The translations under genes were made by a program, and so were the position numbers. Under the pieces are notes generated by a model, which saw only the letters and a list, made by a program, of their open reading frames with translations, had not been told where the DNA came from and did no database searches. Below, piece by piece: positions 16,880 to 26,138 of a DNA stretch of 35,819 nt. Position 1 is the first letter of the stretch. Each line of letters starts with the position of its first letter. Origin of the DNA: Thalassotalea_B sp049613795 (GTDB lineage Bacteria > Pseudomonadota > Gammaproteobacteria > Enterobacterales > Alteromonadaceae); NCBI GenBank assembly GCA_049613795.1, contig JBMZCX010000024.1:1-35819 (forward strand). The letters run 5' to 3'.

Positions 16880-17332
16880 TTGGATTTACAAAAAAATGTT
16901 ATTGGTGTTGAAGAAATTCAAAAATTAATACCTCATCGCTACCCAATGCTTTTAGTTGATCGCGTACTTGACTATCAACCTGGTAAGTCGCTGCATGCTA
17001 TTAAAAATGTCACCATTAATGAACCTGTATTTACTGGTCACTTTCCTGAACTTGCTATATTTCCAGGGGTGTTAATTTTAGAAAGCCTAGCGCAAGCAAC
17101 GGGTGTGCTCGGTTTTAAAACTACCGAAGGTCGTGAAGACGATGAAATGTACTTATTTGCATCAATCGATAATGCCAAATTTAAGCGTCCTGTCGTCCCT
17201 GGTGACACTATGCATTTACACGTTGAATTTATTAAAGAGCGCCGTAATATGTGGAAATTTTACGGAGAAGCCCGAGTTGATGGCAACGTTGTTTGTTCAG
17301 CAGACTTAATGTGTGCTCGACGTAAATTATAG
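16880..17332 (+). CDS. fabZ: 3-hydroxyacyl-[acyl-carrier-protein] dehydratase FabZ
   Basis: FabZ dehydrates beta-hydroxyacyl-ACP in fatty acid elongation and competes with LpxA and LpxD for hydroxyacyl-ACP. The 150-aa hotdog-fold protein has the usual HRYPMLLVDRVLDY segment near residue 18. The active-site pair is His54 (FTGHFPE) and Glu68 (ILESLAQATG). The start is TTG at 16880 with AAAAGGA (16866-16872) upstream. Its place between lpxD and lpxA is conserved and fits balancing of phospholipid and lipid A synthesis. Confidence 0.98.
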   Translation: MDLQKNVIGVEEIQKLIPHRYPMLLVDRVLDYQPGKSLHAIKNVTINEPVFTGHFPELAIFPGVLILESLAQATGVLGFKTTEGREDDEMYLFASIDNAKFKRPVVPGDTMHLHVEFIKERRNMWKFYGEARVDGNVVCSADLMCARRKL

Positions 17333-17363
17333 TATTAAAGCTCCTAAATAGAGGTTGAAAAAT

Positions 17364-18134
17364 TTGATCCACGAACTCGCAATAATTGAAACAGGCGCTC
17401 AAATTGGCAAAAATGTCACTATTGGCCCTTGGACCTACATTAGCAAGGATGTTGTTATTGGTGATAACTGCCATATTAGTTCACATGTTGTGATCAATGG
17501 CCCTACACGAATCGGCACAGGTAATCGAATTTTTCAATTCGCCTCTATTGGTGAAGACTGCCAAGATTTAAAATATGCTGGAGAAGCGACAGAGTTAATT
17601 ATTGGTGACAATAATACTTTCAGAGAGTGCTGTACTATTCACCGAGGGACAATTCAAGATCAAGGGATCACGGCAATAGGCTCTAATAATTTATTTATGG
17701 CTTACACGCATGTTGCGCATGACTGTATGGTTGGTAGCCACTGTATTATGGCTAATAACGCATCAATTGCAGGACATGTACATGTTGGCGATCACGCAAT
17801 ATTGGGCGGCATGAGTGGTATTCATCAATTTTGTCACATAGGCGCACACAGTTTTGTTGCGGCCAATAGTTTAGTGGTTAAAGATGTTCCCCCTTATGTG
17901 ATGGCATCAGGCGATAGTGCCAAACCTTTTGGCTTAAATAGCGAAGGACTAAAACGTCGAGGCTTTGCTAAAGACACCATTTCAGCCATTAAAAAAGCTT
18001 ACCGTATGGTTTATCGTCAAAGCTTAACGGTTGATGAAGCACTGACCAAAATAGATAACGAATTAGTAGAAAGCAGCGAACTGGCACAATTTACTGACTT
18101 TATTAAGTCGTCTAGTCGAGGCATTATTCGCTAA
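17364..18134 (+). CDS. lpxA: UDP-N-acetylglucosamine O-acyltransferase
   Basis: LpxA carries out the first step of lipid A synthesis, acylating UDP-GlcNAc from hydroxyacyl-ACP. I place the start at TTG 17364, nine bases after GAGG (17351-17354). An in-frame TTG at 17355 abuts that GAGG with no spacing and would add three residues absent from family members. This gives 256 aa (MIHELAIIETGAQIGKNV). Hexapeptide repeats form the beta-helix. His116 and His119 (THVAHD) correspond to E. coli His122 and catalytic His125. The helical tail ends STRGLIR-like (SSSRGIIR). It lies 31 bp after fabZ and 6 bp before lpxB. Confidence 0.96.
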   Translation: MIHELAIIETGAQIGKNVTIGPWTYISKDVVIGDNCHISSHVVINGPTRIGTGNRIFQFASIGEDCQDLKYAGEATELIIGDNNTFRECCTIHRGTIQDQGITAIGSNNLFMAYTHVAHDCMVGSHCIMANNASIAGHVHVGDHAILGGMSGIHQFCHIGAHSFVAANSLVVKDVPPYVMASGDSAKPFGLNSEGLKRRGFAKDTISAIKKAYRMVYRQSLTVDEALTKIDNELVESSELAQFTDFIKSSSRGIIR

Positions 18135-18140
18135 CTTGCT

Positions 18141-19310
18141 ATGCACAATAAAATTATTGCTCAGGCAGAGAAAAACGTTAATCAAGCACCAACGTTTGCG
18201 ATTGTGGTTGGCGAACATTCAGGTGATACTTTAGGGGCTGGTTTAATTATTGAGTTACAGCGCTCTTACCCCAATGCTAAATTTATTGGTATTGGTGGCC
18301 CTAAAATGTTGGCACTTGGTTTTGAAAGCTTATTTGCCATGGACGAGCTCTCAGTGATGGGCTTGGTTGAAGTACTCGGCCGAATTAAGCGTCTGTTACA
18401 TATACGAAAATCAGTAACGCAATATTTTATCACGCATCGCCCTGATGTTTTTATTGGTATCGACGCGCCAGACTTCAATTTAACTTTAGAAGAAAAACTT
18501 AAAAATCAAGGCATAAAAACCGTACATTATGTCAGTCCATCTGTATGGGCATGGCGAGAAAAGCGCGTGTTTAAAATTGCTAAGGCAACCAATATGGTGC
18601 TGTCGTTATTACCCTTTGAAAAACAATTCTATGACAAACATCAAGTCCCTTGTACTTTTGTTGGTCACCCGTTAGCAGACGATATTCCACTCACTTCATG
18701 TAAAGAGCATGCGAGAGAAGCACTATCTCTTCCCCAGAAAGCAAAAATTGTTGCGTTAATGCCAGGTAGCAGAGGTAGTGAATTAGAGCGTTTAGTACCG
18801 CCTTTTTTAGCAAGCGCCCAGCAGTTATTTGCTGAAGATAACCAATTGGTTTTCGTCGTGCCGATGATTAGTGATAAACGAAGTGAGCAATTTAAGCGAA
18901 TAAAACAAACGCTTGCACCTGAATTACCCATTACTATTATTACAGGGCAAACTCAAACAGTAATGGCTGCTAGTGACTGTTTATTAACAGCCTCAGGTAC
19001 CGTTACGTTAGAAGCCGCATTAATCAAGCGGCCAATGGTCATTTGCTACAAATTTAATTTATTAACTTATTGGTTGGCTAAATGGTTAGTTAAATTGCAG
19101 TGGTTTTCACTGCCTAATTTATTGGCCAATAAAAGCCTAGTACCAGAACTATTACAAGATGAAGTTGACCAAGCGCATATTGTGCCTTTAGTCAAAGAAC
19201 ACCTTTATCAAGACCAACAAAACCTAAATCAAGCATTTACTGATATTCACATACAGCTTAAACAAAATGCCAGTGAAAAAGCAGCCAATGCTGTTATCGA
19301 GTTACTCTAA
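18141..19310 (+). CDS. lpxB: Lipid-A-disaccharide synthase
   Basis: LpxB joins lipid X to UDP-2,3-diacylglucosamine, forming the lipid A disaccharide at the inner-membrane surface. It is 389 aa, a GT-B-type glycosyltransferase of family GT19. The N-terminal VVGEHSGDTLGAGLI loop, FIGIDAPDFNL, YVSPSVWAWREKRV, and LMPGSRGSELERL with ASGTVTLEAAL near the donor site are family hallmarks. The ATG at 18141 lies 6 bases after lpxA with no clear Shine-Dalgarno, suggesting coupling. The N-terminus is about 10 residues longer than in E. coli. rnhB starts right after its stop codon. Confidence 0.97.
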   Translation: MHNKIIAQAEKNVNQAPTFAIVVGEHSGDTLGAGLIIELQRSYPNAKFIGIGGPKMLALGFESLFAMDELSVMGLVEVLGRIKRLLHIRKSVTQYFITHRPDVFIGIDAPDFNLTLEEKLKNQGIKTVHYVSPSVWAWREKRVFKIAKATNMVLSLLPFEKQFYDKHQVPCTFVGHPLADDIPLTSCKEHAREALSLPQKAKIVALMPGSRGSELERLVPPFLASAQQLFAEDNQLVFVVPMISDKRSEQFKRIKQTLAPELPITIITGQTQTVMAASDCLLTASGTVTLEAALIKRPMVICYKFNLLTYWLAKWLVKLQWFSLPNLLANKSLVPELLQDEVDQAHIVPLVKEHLYQDQQNLNQAFTDIHIQLKQNASEKAANAVIELL

Positions 19311-19311
19311 T

Positions 19312-19938
19312 ATGGCGAAAGCTAAACCTGTATTTCCGTCATTTGAATACCCTATTGCTTATTGTATTGCAGGGGTTGACGAAGTAGGGCGCGGCCCATT
19401 GGTGGGCGATGTTGTTACTGCGGCAGTAATACTTGATCCTGAAAATCCGATTGAAGGCTTGATGGATTCAAAAAAATTATCAGAAAAAAAACGTCAATTA
19501 TTTTTTGATCAAATAAAAGAAAAAGCCATTGCTTGGTCAATAGGTCGGGCGTCGCCTGAAGAAATAGATACGTTAAATATTTTACATGCCACTATGCTGG
19601 CCATGCAGCGTGCAGTGCAAGGGCTAGCAGTAATACCTGACTTTGTTTTAGTTGACGGTAATAGAACGCCGACATTTGGCCATGAAAATGGCATTATTCC
19701 TAGTCAGCCTGTCGTTAAAGGTGATGATAGAGTAGCGGAAATTAGTGCAGCGTCAATTTTAGCTAAAGTGGTGCGCGATGATGAAATGATCGCGCTAGAT
19801 AAGCTGCATCCAGAATATGGTTTTGCCAAGCATAAAGGGTATCCGACTAAACTTCATTTGGAAAAAATTGTTCAACATGGTGTACTAGACTGCTATCGAA
19901 AAAGTTTTAAACCCGTTGCCGCCGTTCTTAGCCAATAG
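19312..19938 (+). CDS. rnhB: Ribonuclease HII
   Basis: RNase HII cuts at ribonucleotides in DNA and at RNA-DNA junctions. I choose the ATG at 19312, one base after the lpxB stop, giving 208 aa (MAKAKPVFPSFEYP). An in-frame ATG at 19267 would overlap lpxB by 44 bases and add 15 residues not expected for the family. The DEVGRGP signature has catalytic Asp23 and Glu24. ILHATMLAMQRAV, VDGNRTP, KGDDRVAEISAASILAKV and HKGYPTKLHL are all typical. It sits between lpxB and dnaE as in E. coli. Confidence 0.96.
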   Translation: MAKAKPVFPSFEYPIAYCIAGVDEVGRGPLVGDVVTAAVILDPENPIEGLMDSKKLSEKKRQLFFDQIKEKAIAWSIGRASPEEIDTLNILHATMLAMQRAVQGLAVIPDFVLVDGNRTPTFGHENGIIPSQPVVKGDDRVAEISAASILAKVVRDDEMIALDKLHPEYGFAKHKGYPTKLHLEKIVQHGVLDCYRKSFKPVAAVLSQ

Positions 19939-19962
19939 CCAACCAATAGAGTAATGTAAATA

Positions 19963-22900
19963 ATGTCAGATGAAGCGCCCTTAGCTGTGCCACTTGCTCC
20001 CCCAAAGTTTATTCATTTACGGGTTCATAGCGACTTTTCAATGTCTGACGGCCTCAATAAAGTTAAACCTATTATTGCTAAAACTGCCGATCTTAATATG
20101 CCCGCCATTGGTTTAACCGACCAAACAAATTTATGTGGATTGGTTAAATATTATCATGCCGCTCATGGCGCAGGTATTAAGCCGATTATTGGTAGCGACT
20201 TTTGGGTAAAAAGTGACGAATTAGAAGACGAGCTTTTTCGTTTAGTGATTATTGCGACTGATAATACCGGCTATAAAAATTTAACTGAGCTTATTTCTAA
20301 AGCTTATTTACGTGGTCATATTCAAGGGCGTGCGGTTATCGACAAAGCATGGCTGGTTGACTATGCTTCGGGCTTACTTATTTTATCTGGCGGCCGAGAA
20401 GGTGACATTGGCAAGGCGTTAATTAAGGGAAATGTTGAACTTGTAAATACCATGGTGGCTTTTTATCAAACGTATTTTCACAACAATTTCTACCTCGAGC
20501 TTATTAGAACAGGGCGTGATAACGAAGAGCATTATCTCCATTTAGCGGTTGAACTTGCTCAACAAACGCAACTACCTGTTGTGGCAACAAATGAAGTGGT
20601 GTTTTTATCTGAAGACTTATTTGAAGCACATGAAATTCGTGTTGCCATTCATGACGGTTTTACCTTAGACGATAAACGTCGACCCAAAAAATATAGCCCG
20701 CAGCAATACTTACGTAGCGAGCAAGAAATGCTCGACCTATTTTCAGATATTCCAGAAGCACTGGAAAATACGGTGGAAATAGCAAAACGCTGCAACGTCA
20801 CAGTGCGCTTGGGTGAATATGTCTTGCCTGACTTTCCGACCGAAGGCATGAGCATTGAAGACTATTTAGTTAAAGTCTCGGAAGAAGGGCTTGAAGAGCG
20901 TTTAGACTTTTTATTTGATAAAAATGCGCCTGATTTTGCCGAAAAACGTAAGCCCTACGACGAACGCTTAGCGATTGAGTTAGAAGTTGTTAACAACATG
21001 GGCTTTCCGGGTTATTTTTTAATTGTTATGGAATTTATTCAGTGGAGTAAAGACAATAACATTCCTGTTGGACCAGGCCGTGGTTCAGGTGCAGGCTCGT
21101 TAGTAGCTTATGCGCAAAAAATTACCGATCTTGATCCGTTAGAGTACGACTTACTCTTTGAGCGTTTCCTTAATCCTGAACGGGTGTCGATGCCAGATTT
21201 TGATATCGACTTTTGTATGGATCGCCGTGATGAAGTTATTGATCATGTGGCCGAGCTTTATGGCCGAGACGCTGTTTCGCAAATAATTACCTTTGGTACT
21301 ATGGCAGCAAAAGCGGTTATTCGTGATGTTGGTCGGGTATTAGGTCACCCCTACGGCTTTGTTGACCGAATTTCTAAATTAGTGCCTGGCGATCCTGGTA
21401 TGACATTGGCAAAAGCCTTTGAAGTTGAGCCTAAACTTCCAGAAGCTTACGCACAAGACACGGAAGTTAAAGATCTTATTGACATGTGTCGCATTTTAGA
21501 AGGAACGACGCGTAATGCTGGTAAACACGCTGGTGGCGTGGTTATTTCTCCAACCACTATTACCGACTTTGCGCCGCTTTATTGTGATGATGAAGGTAAA
21601 AACCCCGTTACACAATTTGATAAAAACGATGTTGAAGACGCAGGCTTAGTTAAATTCGATTTCCTTGGTTTACGTACCCTTACTATTTTGCAGTGGGCCA
21701 TTGAAATTGCCGATGAAAAGCTGCTTAAAGCGGGTAAAGAAGGTATTGATATTGCCGCGATACCTTTAGACGACAAACAGTCGTTTACTATGCTGTTAAA
21801 GTCGCAAACTACTGCGGTATTTCAGCTTGAATCAAGTGGTATGAAATCACTTATTGATAAGTTAAAGCCCGATTGCTTTGAAGATATAATCGCATTGGTT
21901 GCCTTATTTAGACCGGGGCCATTGCAATCAGGCATGGTTGACAACTTTATTGAACGTAAGCATGGGCGAGAAGCTATTTCTTATCCTGATGCCACATGGC
22001 AACACGAAGATTTAAAACCGATCCTTGAGCCGACTTACGGTATTATTTTATATCAAGAACAGGTAATGCAAATTGCACAGGTACTTGCAGGTTATACCCT
22101 TGGTGGTGCCGATATGCTACGTCGTGCTATGGGTAAGAAAAAACCTGAAGAAATGGCAAAACAGCGTGAAGGTTTTGAACAAGGAGCAATAAATCGTGGG
22201 GTTGATGGCGAACTTGCCATGAAAATTTTCGATTTAGTTGAAAAATTTGCTGGCTATGGTTTTAACAAGTCTCACTCGGCGGCTTATGCGTTAGTGTCGT
22301 ACCAAACGCTCTGGATGAAAGCACATTTCCCAGCGCCATTTATGGCCGCGGTAATGTCGGCGGATATGGATAACACCGACAAAATTGTGACCTTAGTTGA
22401 TGAATGTAAAAACATGGGGATTGATTTACTTCCCCCCGATGTGAATAGCGGACAATATAAATTTACGGTGAATGATAACGATCAAATTGTTTACGGTATT
22501 GGCGCAGTAAAAGGCGTAGGCGAAGGGCCGATAGAGGCGATTATCACCGCTCGTGAAACTGGCGGACCATTCGTTGATTTATTTGATTTTTGCGCGCGTT
22601 TAGATCTGAAAAAAACCAATAAACGCGTGTTAGAACGTTTAATTAAATCAGGTGCGATGGACGCTTTAGGGCCACAACACGAAAAAGGTCCTCACCGTGC
22701 GGCATTATTTGAAACCTTGCCTGAAGCAATAAAAGCTGCCGAACAACATGCAAAAGCACAAGCGCTAGGACAAAATGATTTATTTGGCTTAATTAATGAA
22801 GAGCCTGAAGATACGCGTCAAACGTTTAAAGACGTACTACCGTGGCAAGAAGAAGTATGGTTAGACGGAGAAAAGGAAACGCTAGGCCTATATTTAACAG

Positions 22901-23493
22901 GTCACCCCATTGACCGTTACTTAAAAGAAATAAAGAAATACTCAACTGGTCGTTTAGTGGCAATGCAGCCTACTGGTAGGGATCGCACCGCAACAGCGGT
23001 GGGTTTAGTTATTGGCGTACGGGTATTAGTGAATAAACGAGGCCGACGCTGGGCATTAGTGACCTTAGATGATAGAAGCGCGCGTATGGATGTACGTTTT
23101 TTCCCCGATGACTACGACACCTTCGCCGATTTACTGGTAAATGATGCTATTTTGGTGTGTAGCGGACAGGTCAGCTTTGATGATTACTCTGGTGGTATTA
23201 CAATGACCGGTCGAGATATAATGACAATTGCCGATGCAAGGGAAAATTATCTAACATCGCTTGATATTCATGTTGAAAAATCAGCTGTGTCAGCTAACTT
23301 TGTAACGCAGTTGGAACAAATATTAACACCCTATAAAGAAGGAACTTGTCCAATACGTGTGTATTATCAAACCGATGAAGCACAAGCTATGTTAGAATTA
23401 GGCGTACAGTGGCGAGTAACCCCAGCAGATGCACTATTGCATCAATTAAAGGTTTTATTGGGTGAAGAAAAATTAGCACTACAGTTTAAGTAA
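19963..23493 (+). CDS. dnaE: DNA polymerase III subunit alpha
   Basis: DnaE is the replicative polymerase catalytic subunit. It is 1176 aa (E. coli 1160), with an N-terminal extension of about 12 residues. The PHP domain opens with FIHLRVHSDFSMSDGLNKV. The polymerase palm has PDFDIDFCMDRRDEVIDHVA with catalytic Asp412 and Asp414. GPGRGSGAGSLVAYA precedes it, and GYGFNKSHSAAYALVSYQT marks the fingers. The beta-clamp-binding motif QNDLFG begins at Gln937. An OB fold (about 1000-1080) follows. Weak AGAG precedes the ATG. It is 24 bp after rnhB and 114 bp ahead of accA. Confidence 0.98.
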   Translation: MSDEAPLAVPLAPPKFIHLRVHSDFSMSDGLNKVKPIIAKTADLNMPAIGLTDQTNLCGLVKYYHAAHGAGIKPIIGSDFWVKSDELEDELFRLVIIATDNTGYKNLTELISKAYLRGHIQGRAVIDKAWLVDYASGLLILSGGREGDIGKALIKGNVELVNTMVAFYQTYFHNNFYLELIRTGRDNEEHYLHLAVELAQQTQLPVVATNEVVFLSEDLFEAHEIRVAIHDGFTLDDKRRPKKYSPQQYLRSEQEMLDLFSDIPEALENTVEIAKRCNVTVRLGEYVLPDFPTEGMSIEDYLVKVSEEGLEERLDFLFDKNAPDFAEKRKPYDERLAIELEVVNNMGFPGYFLIVMEFIQWSKDNNIPVGPGRGSGAGSLVAYAQKITDLDPLEYDLLFERFLNPERVSMPDFDIDFCMDRRDEVIDHVAELYGRDAVSQIITFGTMAAKAVIRDVGRVLGHPYGFVDRISKLVPGDPGMTLAKAFEVEPKLPEAYAQDTEVKDLIDMCRILEGTTRNAGKHAGGVVISPTTITDFAPLYCDDEGKNPVTQFDKNDVEDAGLVKFDFLGLRTLTILQWAIEIADEKLLKAGKEGIDIAAIPLDDKQSFTMLLKSQTTAVFQLESSGMKSLIDKLKPDCFEDIIALVALFRPGPLQSGMVDNFIERKHGREAISYPDATWQHEDLKPILEPTYGIILYQEQVMQIAQVLAGYTLGGADMLRRAMGKKKPEEMAKQREGFEQGAINRGVDGELAMKIFDLVEKFAGYGFNKSHSAAYALVSYQTLWMKAHFPAPFMAAVMSADMDNTDKIVTLVDECKNMGIDLLPPDVNSGQYKFTVNDNDQIVYGIGAVKGVGEGPIEAIITARETGGPFVDLFDFCARLDLKKTNKRVLERLIKSGAMDALGPQHEKGPHRAALFETLPEAIKAAEQHAKAQALGQNDLFGLINEEPEDTRQTFKDVLPWQEEVWLDGEKETLGLYLTGHPIDRYLKEIKKYSTGRLVAMQPTGRDRTATAVGLVIGVRVLVNKRGRRWALVTLDDRSARMDVRFFPDDYDTFADLLVNDAILVCSGQVSFDDYSGGITMTGRDIMTIADARENYLTSLDIHVEKSAVSANFVTQLEQILTPYKEGTCPIRVYYQTDEAQAMLELGVQWRVTPADALLHQLKVLLGEEKLALQFK

Positions 23494-23607
23494 TTAAGTC
23501 GAATTTCATGGCTTAACCGTTAACTAAAAAAATTCATTGATTATGCTAAAGCTAAAGCGTGATCAAGACAAACTATACAGATACAAGAACCTAGGTAATT
23601 AAAAGAT

Positions 23608-24564
23608 ATGTCATTAAGTTTTTTAGATTTTGAGCAGCCAATTGCTGAACTTGAAGCAAAAATTGAAGAACTACGTTTGGTTGATGATGGCCAAGAATTA
23701 AATTTAGATTTAGAAGATCAAATTACGCAACTTCGTGATAAAAATAGTGAATTAACGAAGAAAATTTTTGCTAATTTAGATCCTTGGCAAACAGCACGCG
23801 TTGCTCGACACCCGCAGCGCCCATACACATTAGATTATTTATCTCGTGTGTTTACTGATTTTGACGAATTAGCAGGCGACAGAGCCTATGCTGACGATAA
23901 AGCTATTGTTGGTGGTACAGCGCGCATTGACGGTAAGCCAGTAATGATTATTGGCCATCAAAAAGGCCGTACTACGCACGAGAAAGTAAAACGTAATTTT
24001 GGTATGCCGCGTCCTGAAGGCTACCGTAAAGCGTTACGTTTAATGAAAATGGCAGAGCGTTTTAACATGCCAATTATCACCTTTATTGACACACCAGGAG
24101 CATACCCAGGTATTGGTGCTGAAGAGCGCGGTCAAAGTGAAGCTATCGCAATGAACTTAAAAGTTATGTCACGTTTAAATGTGCCTATTATTTGTACGGT
24201 TATTGGTGAAGGCGGCTCTGGTGGTGCATTAGCCATTGGTGTAGGTGATCGTGTTAACATGCTGCAATACTCTACTTATTCTGTTATTTCGCCAGAAGGT
24301 TGTGCGTCAATTTTATGGAAAACAGCTGAAAAAGCGCCAACGGCTGCCGAAGCGATGGGTATTACCGCTAAACGCATTAAAGAATTAAGTTTAATTGACA
24401 ATGTTATTGAAGAGCCATTAGGTGGCGCGCATCGAGACATGGACACCATGGCGGCCATGCTGAAACAGTCAATTAAAGAAAACTTAGCTGAGCTAGACGG
24501 CTTGTCAAAAGAGCAACTAATTGAACAACGTTATCAGCGCTTAATGTCTTACGGTTATTGTTAA
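23608..24564 (+). CDS. accA: Acetyl-CoA carboxylase carboxyltransferase subunit alpha
   Basis: AccA, with AccD, transfers carboxyl from carboxybiotin to acetyl-CoA, the first committed step of fatty acid synthesis. At 318 aa it matches E. coli (319). MSLSFLDFEQPIAELEAKI, the carboxyltransferase core with FIDTPGAYPGIGAEERGQS, and GEGGSGGALAIGVGDRVNML (oxyanion glycines) are diagnostic. The Shine-Dalgarno is weak (AGG at 23593-23595). The 114-bp gap from dnaE could hold a promoter, but I see no convincing -35/-10 pair. A strong hairpin follows the stop. Confidence 0.98.
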   Translation: MSLSFLDFEQPIAELEAKIEELRLVDDGQELNLDLEDQITQLRDKNSELTKKIFANLDPWQTARVARHPQRPYTLDYLSRVFTDFDELAGDRAYADDKAIVGGTARIDGKPVMIIGHQKGRTTHEKVKRNFGMPRPEGYRKALRLMKMAERFNMPIITFIDTPGAYPGIGAEERGQSEAIAMNLKVMSRLNVPIICTVIGEGGSGGALAIGVGDRVNMLQYSTYSVISPEGCASILWKTAEKAPTAAEAMGITAKRIKELSLIDNVIEEPLGGAHRDMDTMAAMLKQSIKENLAELDGLSKEQLIEQRYQRLMSYGYC

Positions 24565-24570
24565 TTAGGT

Positions 24571-24601
24571 TAAGCCGTTTACTTACCCAGTAAACGGCTT
24601 A
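24571..24601 (+). terminator. Perfect 13-bp hairpin between accA and tilS
   Basis: TAAGCCGTTTACT (24571-24583) pairs perfectly with AGTAAACGGCTTA (24589-24601) around a 5-nt loop. The sequence after it is CTATT, not a U-run, so intrinsic termination would be weak. It ends five bases before the first ATG of tilS and takes the place of a Shine-Dalgarno. It may terminate partially, protect the accA 3' end, or limit tilS translation. Confidence 0.6.
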
Positions 24602-24606
24602 CTATT

Positions 24607-26055
24607 ATGCCTTCACATCAAATGTCATCTTCATTATCGGTTATTCAACAAACATTAACTGATCGTCTTCAAGGCTATTCTACGCATGCGTTAATTATTG
24701 CTTGCAGTGGTGGTGTTGACTCGATCGTGTTACTGCATGAAATTTCAGCGCTTGTTAACATTCAAAAAATAACTAATGAAGTGACTGTCTGTTATGTTGA
24801 CCATGGTTTAAGTGATAATGCAAAAACCTGGCATAATTTTGTGAAAACGCAATGTGAGCAATTAGGCTTAGTATTTATTGGTAAGCAAGTTCATTTAAAT
24901 AAAGAGGCCAATCAAAGCCTTGAAGCGCAAGCAAGAAATGCACGCTATAACGCATTAAAAGAAGTGTCAGGCGAAAATGGCGTGGTGATCACAGCGCATC
25001 ATCAAGATGATCAAGTTGAAACCTTTCTACTGGCGTTAAAACGTGGTGCGGGTATTAAAGGCTTAGGGGCAATGGCGTCATATACTACTTTGCACACTGC
25101 GCGTGGTAAGCTTGCTATTGTTAGGCCTTTGTTAGCCGTTAGTCGTCAAGAGATTGAAAAGCGGGCTCAACAACTTAAATTAACGTGGATTGAAGATGAG
25201 TCTAATACCGACCAGCAATTTGATCGAAATTTTTTAAGGCAGGCTGTTGTTCCATTGTTATCACAGCGTTGGTCGGGCATTAATAAAGCTGTTGCTCGCA
25301 CGGCTGGGCATTGCCAAGACGCTCAACAATTACTTGATGAAGTGGCCAGCGCTGATTTACAGCAATGCTTAACTGCAACTAATGGTTTAAGCATTTCGCA
25401 GCTGCTGAGTTTATCGGCTAGCCGTTTTAATTATGTTATTCGTTATTATCTTGAACAAGAAAAGCAATTGATGCCAAGTAGCCATGTGCTTACAGAACTT
25501 AGGCAACAGCTGTTTTCATCGCAAGATAAAACACCTCAAGTAAAAGTAGGCACTAAGTGGCTTAGGCGCTATCAAGAAACATTGATGCTCACTGACAATT
25601 TTGCTGATATTTCAGCATTTAAGCAACGTATTAATTTATCTGACATTACACTTAAATCTATATCGCTAGTACTGCCGGATTCACTCGGCCGCCTTGTTTT
25701 TTCGCTTGCTAGAGATAAACAAGATGAATTAGCAGTAGATGTTGATAATTCCTTGCTTTTACCTCAAGACACTACTGAGTTAATCGTTACTTTTAATCAT
25801 TCAAACCCTGTTTGTTTGCCTGATTTTAGACAGCATTCAAGAGCACTCAAAAAAGTCTTACAAGAACTAAATATTCCACCTTGGCAGCGTAAAAGAACAC
25901 CATTAGTTTTTTGCAGTGAACCCGCTAAAAATGATCAGTTAGTGAGTGCAGTGGGGCATTTTGTTTGTCAGCCATATAGCCCGCAATATTCAAGTGGTTT
26001 GGTGAATGCAATAAAAGTAAATGTTCGCTGGCTTGCAAGTGATAACTCGGGTTAA
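24607..26055 (+). CDS. tilS: tRNA(Ile)-lysidine synthetase
   Basis: TilS adds lysine to C34 of the AUA-reading tRNA-Ile, changing both its charging and its decoding. The 482-aa protein has the N-type ATP pyrophosphatase P-loop Ser34-Gly-Gly-Val-Asp-Ser39 and the YVDHGLSDNAKTWHNF segment. ITAHHQDDQVETFLLALKRG and WIEDESNTDQQFDRNFLR follow. The C-terminal substrate-binding domain ends near LKKVLQELNIPPWQRKRTPL. The first ATG (24607) and a second at 24622 both lack a Shine-Dalgarno because a hairpin occupies the upstream region. I keep the first; the true start may be the second. accA nearby is the usual neighbourhood. Confidence 0.96.
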   Translation: MPSHQMSSSLSVIQQTLTDRLQGYSTHALIIACSGGVDSIVLLHEISALVNIQKITNEVTVCYVDHGLSDNAKTWHNFVKTQCEQLGLVFIGKQVHLNKEANQSLEAQARNARYNALKEVSGENGVVITAHHQDDQVETFLLALKRGAGIKGLGAMASYTTLHTARGKLAIVRPLLAVSRQEIEKRAQQLKLTWIEDESNTDQQFDRNFLRQAVVPLLSQRWSGINKAVARTAGHCQDAQQLLDEVASADLQQCLTATNGLSISQLLSLSASRFNYVIRYYLEQEKQLMPSSHVLTELRQQLFSSQDKTPQVKVGTKWLRRYQETLMLTDNFADISAFKQRINLSDITLKSISLVLPDSLGRLVFSLARDKQDELAVDVDNSLLLPQDTTELIVTFNHSNPVCLPDFRQHSRALKKVLQELNIPPWQRKRTPLVFCSEPAKNDQLVSAVGHFVCQPYSPQYSSGLVNAIKVNVRWLASDNSG

Positions 26056-26138
26056 ACTAATTCGTGTTTATTAACTCAAATTATAACTAAAATTATCCTT
26101 AACGTTTATCCCAACTAACTATAACAATCGGAGATATT

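Noticed and set aside
17355..17363. lpxA start at TTG 17355
   Set aside because: GAGG abuts this codon with no spacing. TTG 17364 has nine bases and matches the N-terminus of E. coli LpxA.
19267..19311. Longer rnhB start at ATG 19267
   Set aside because: It overlaps lpxB and adds residues foreign to the family. The ATG at 19312 directly follows the lpxB stop.
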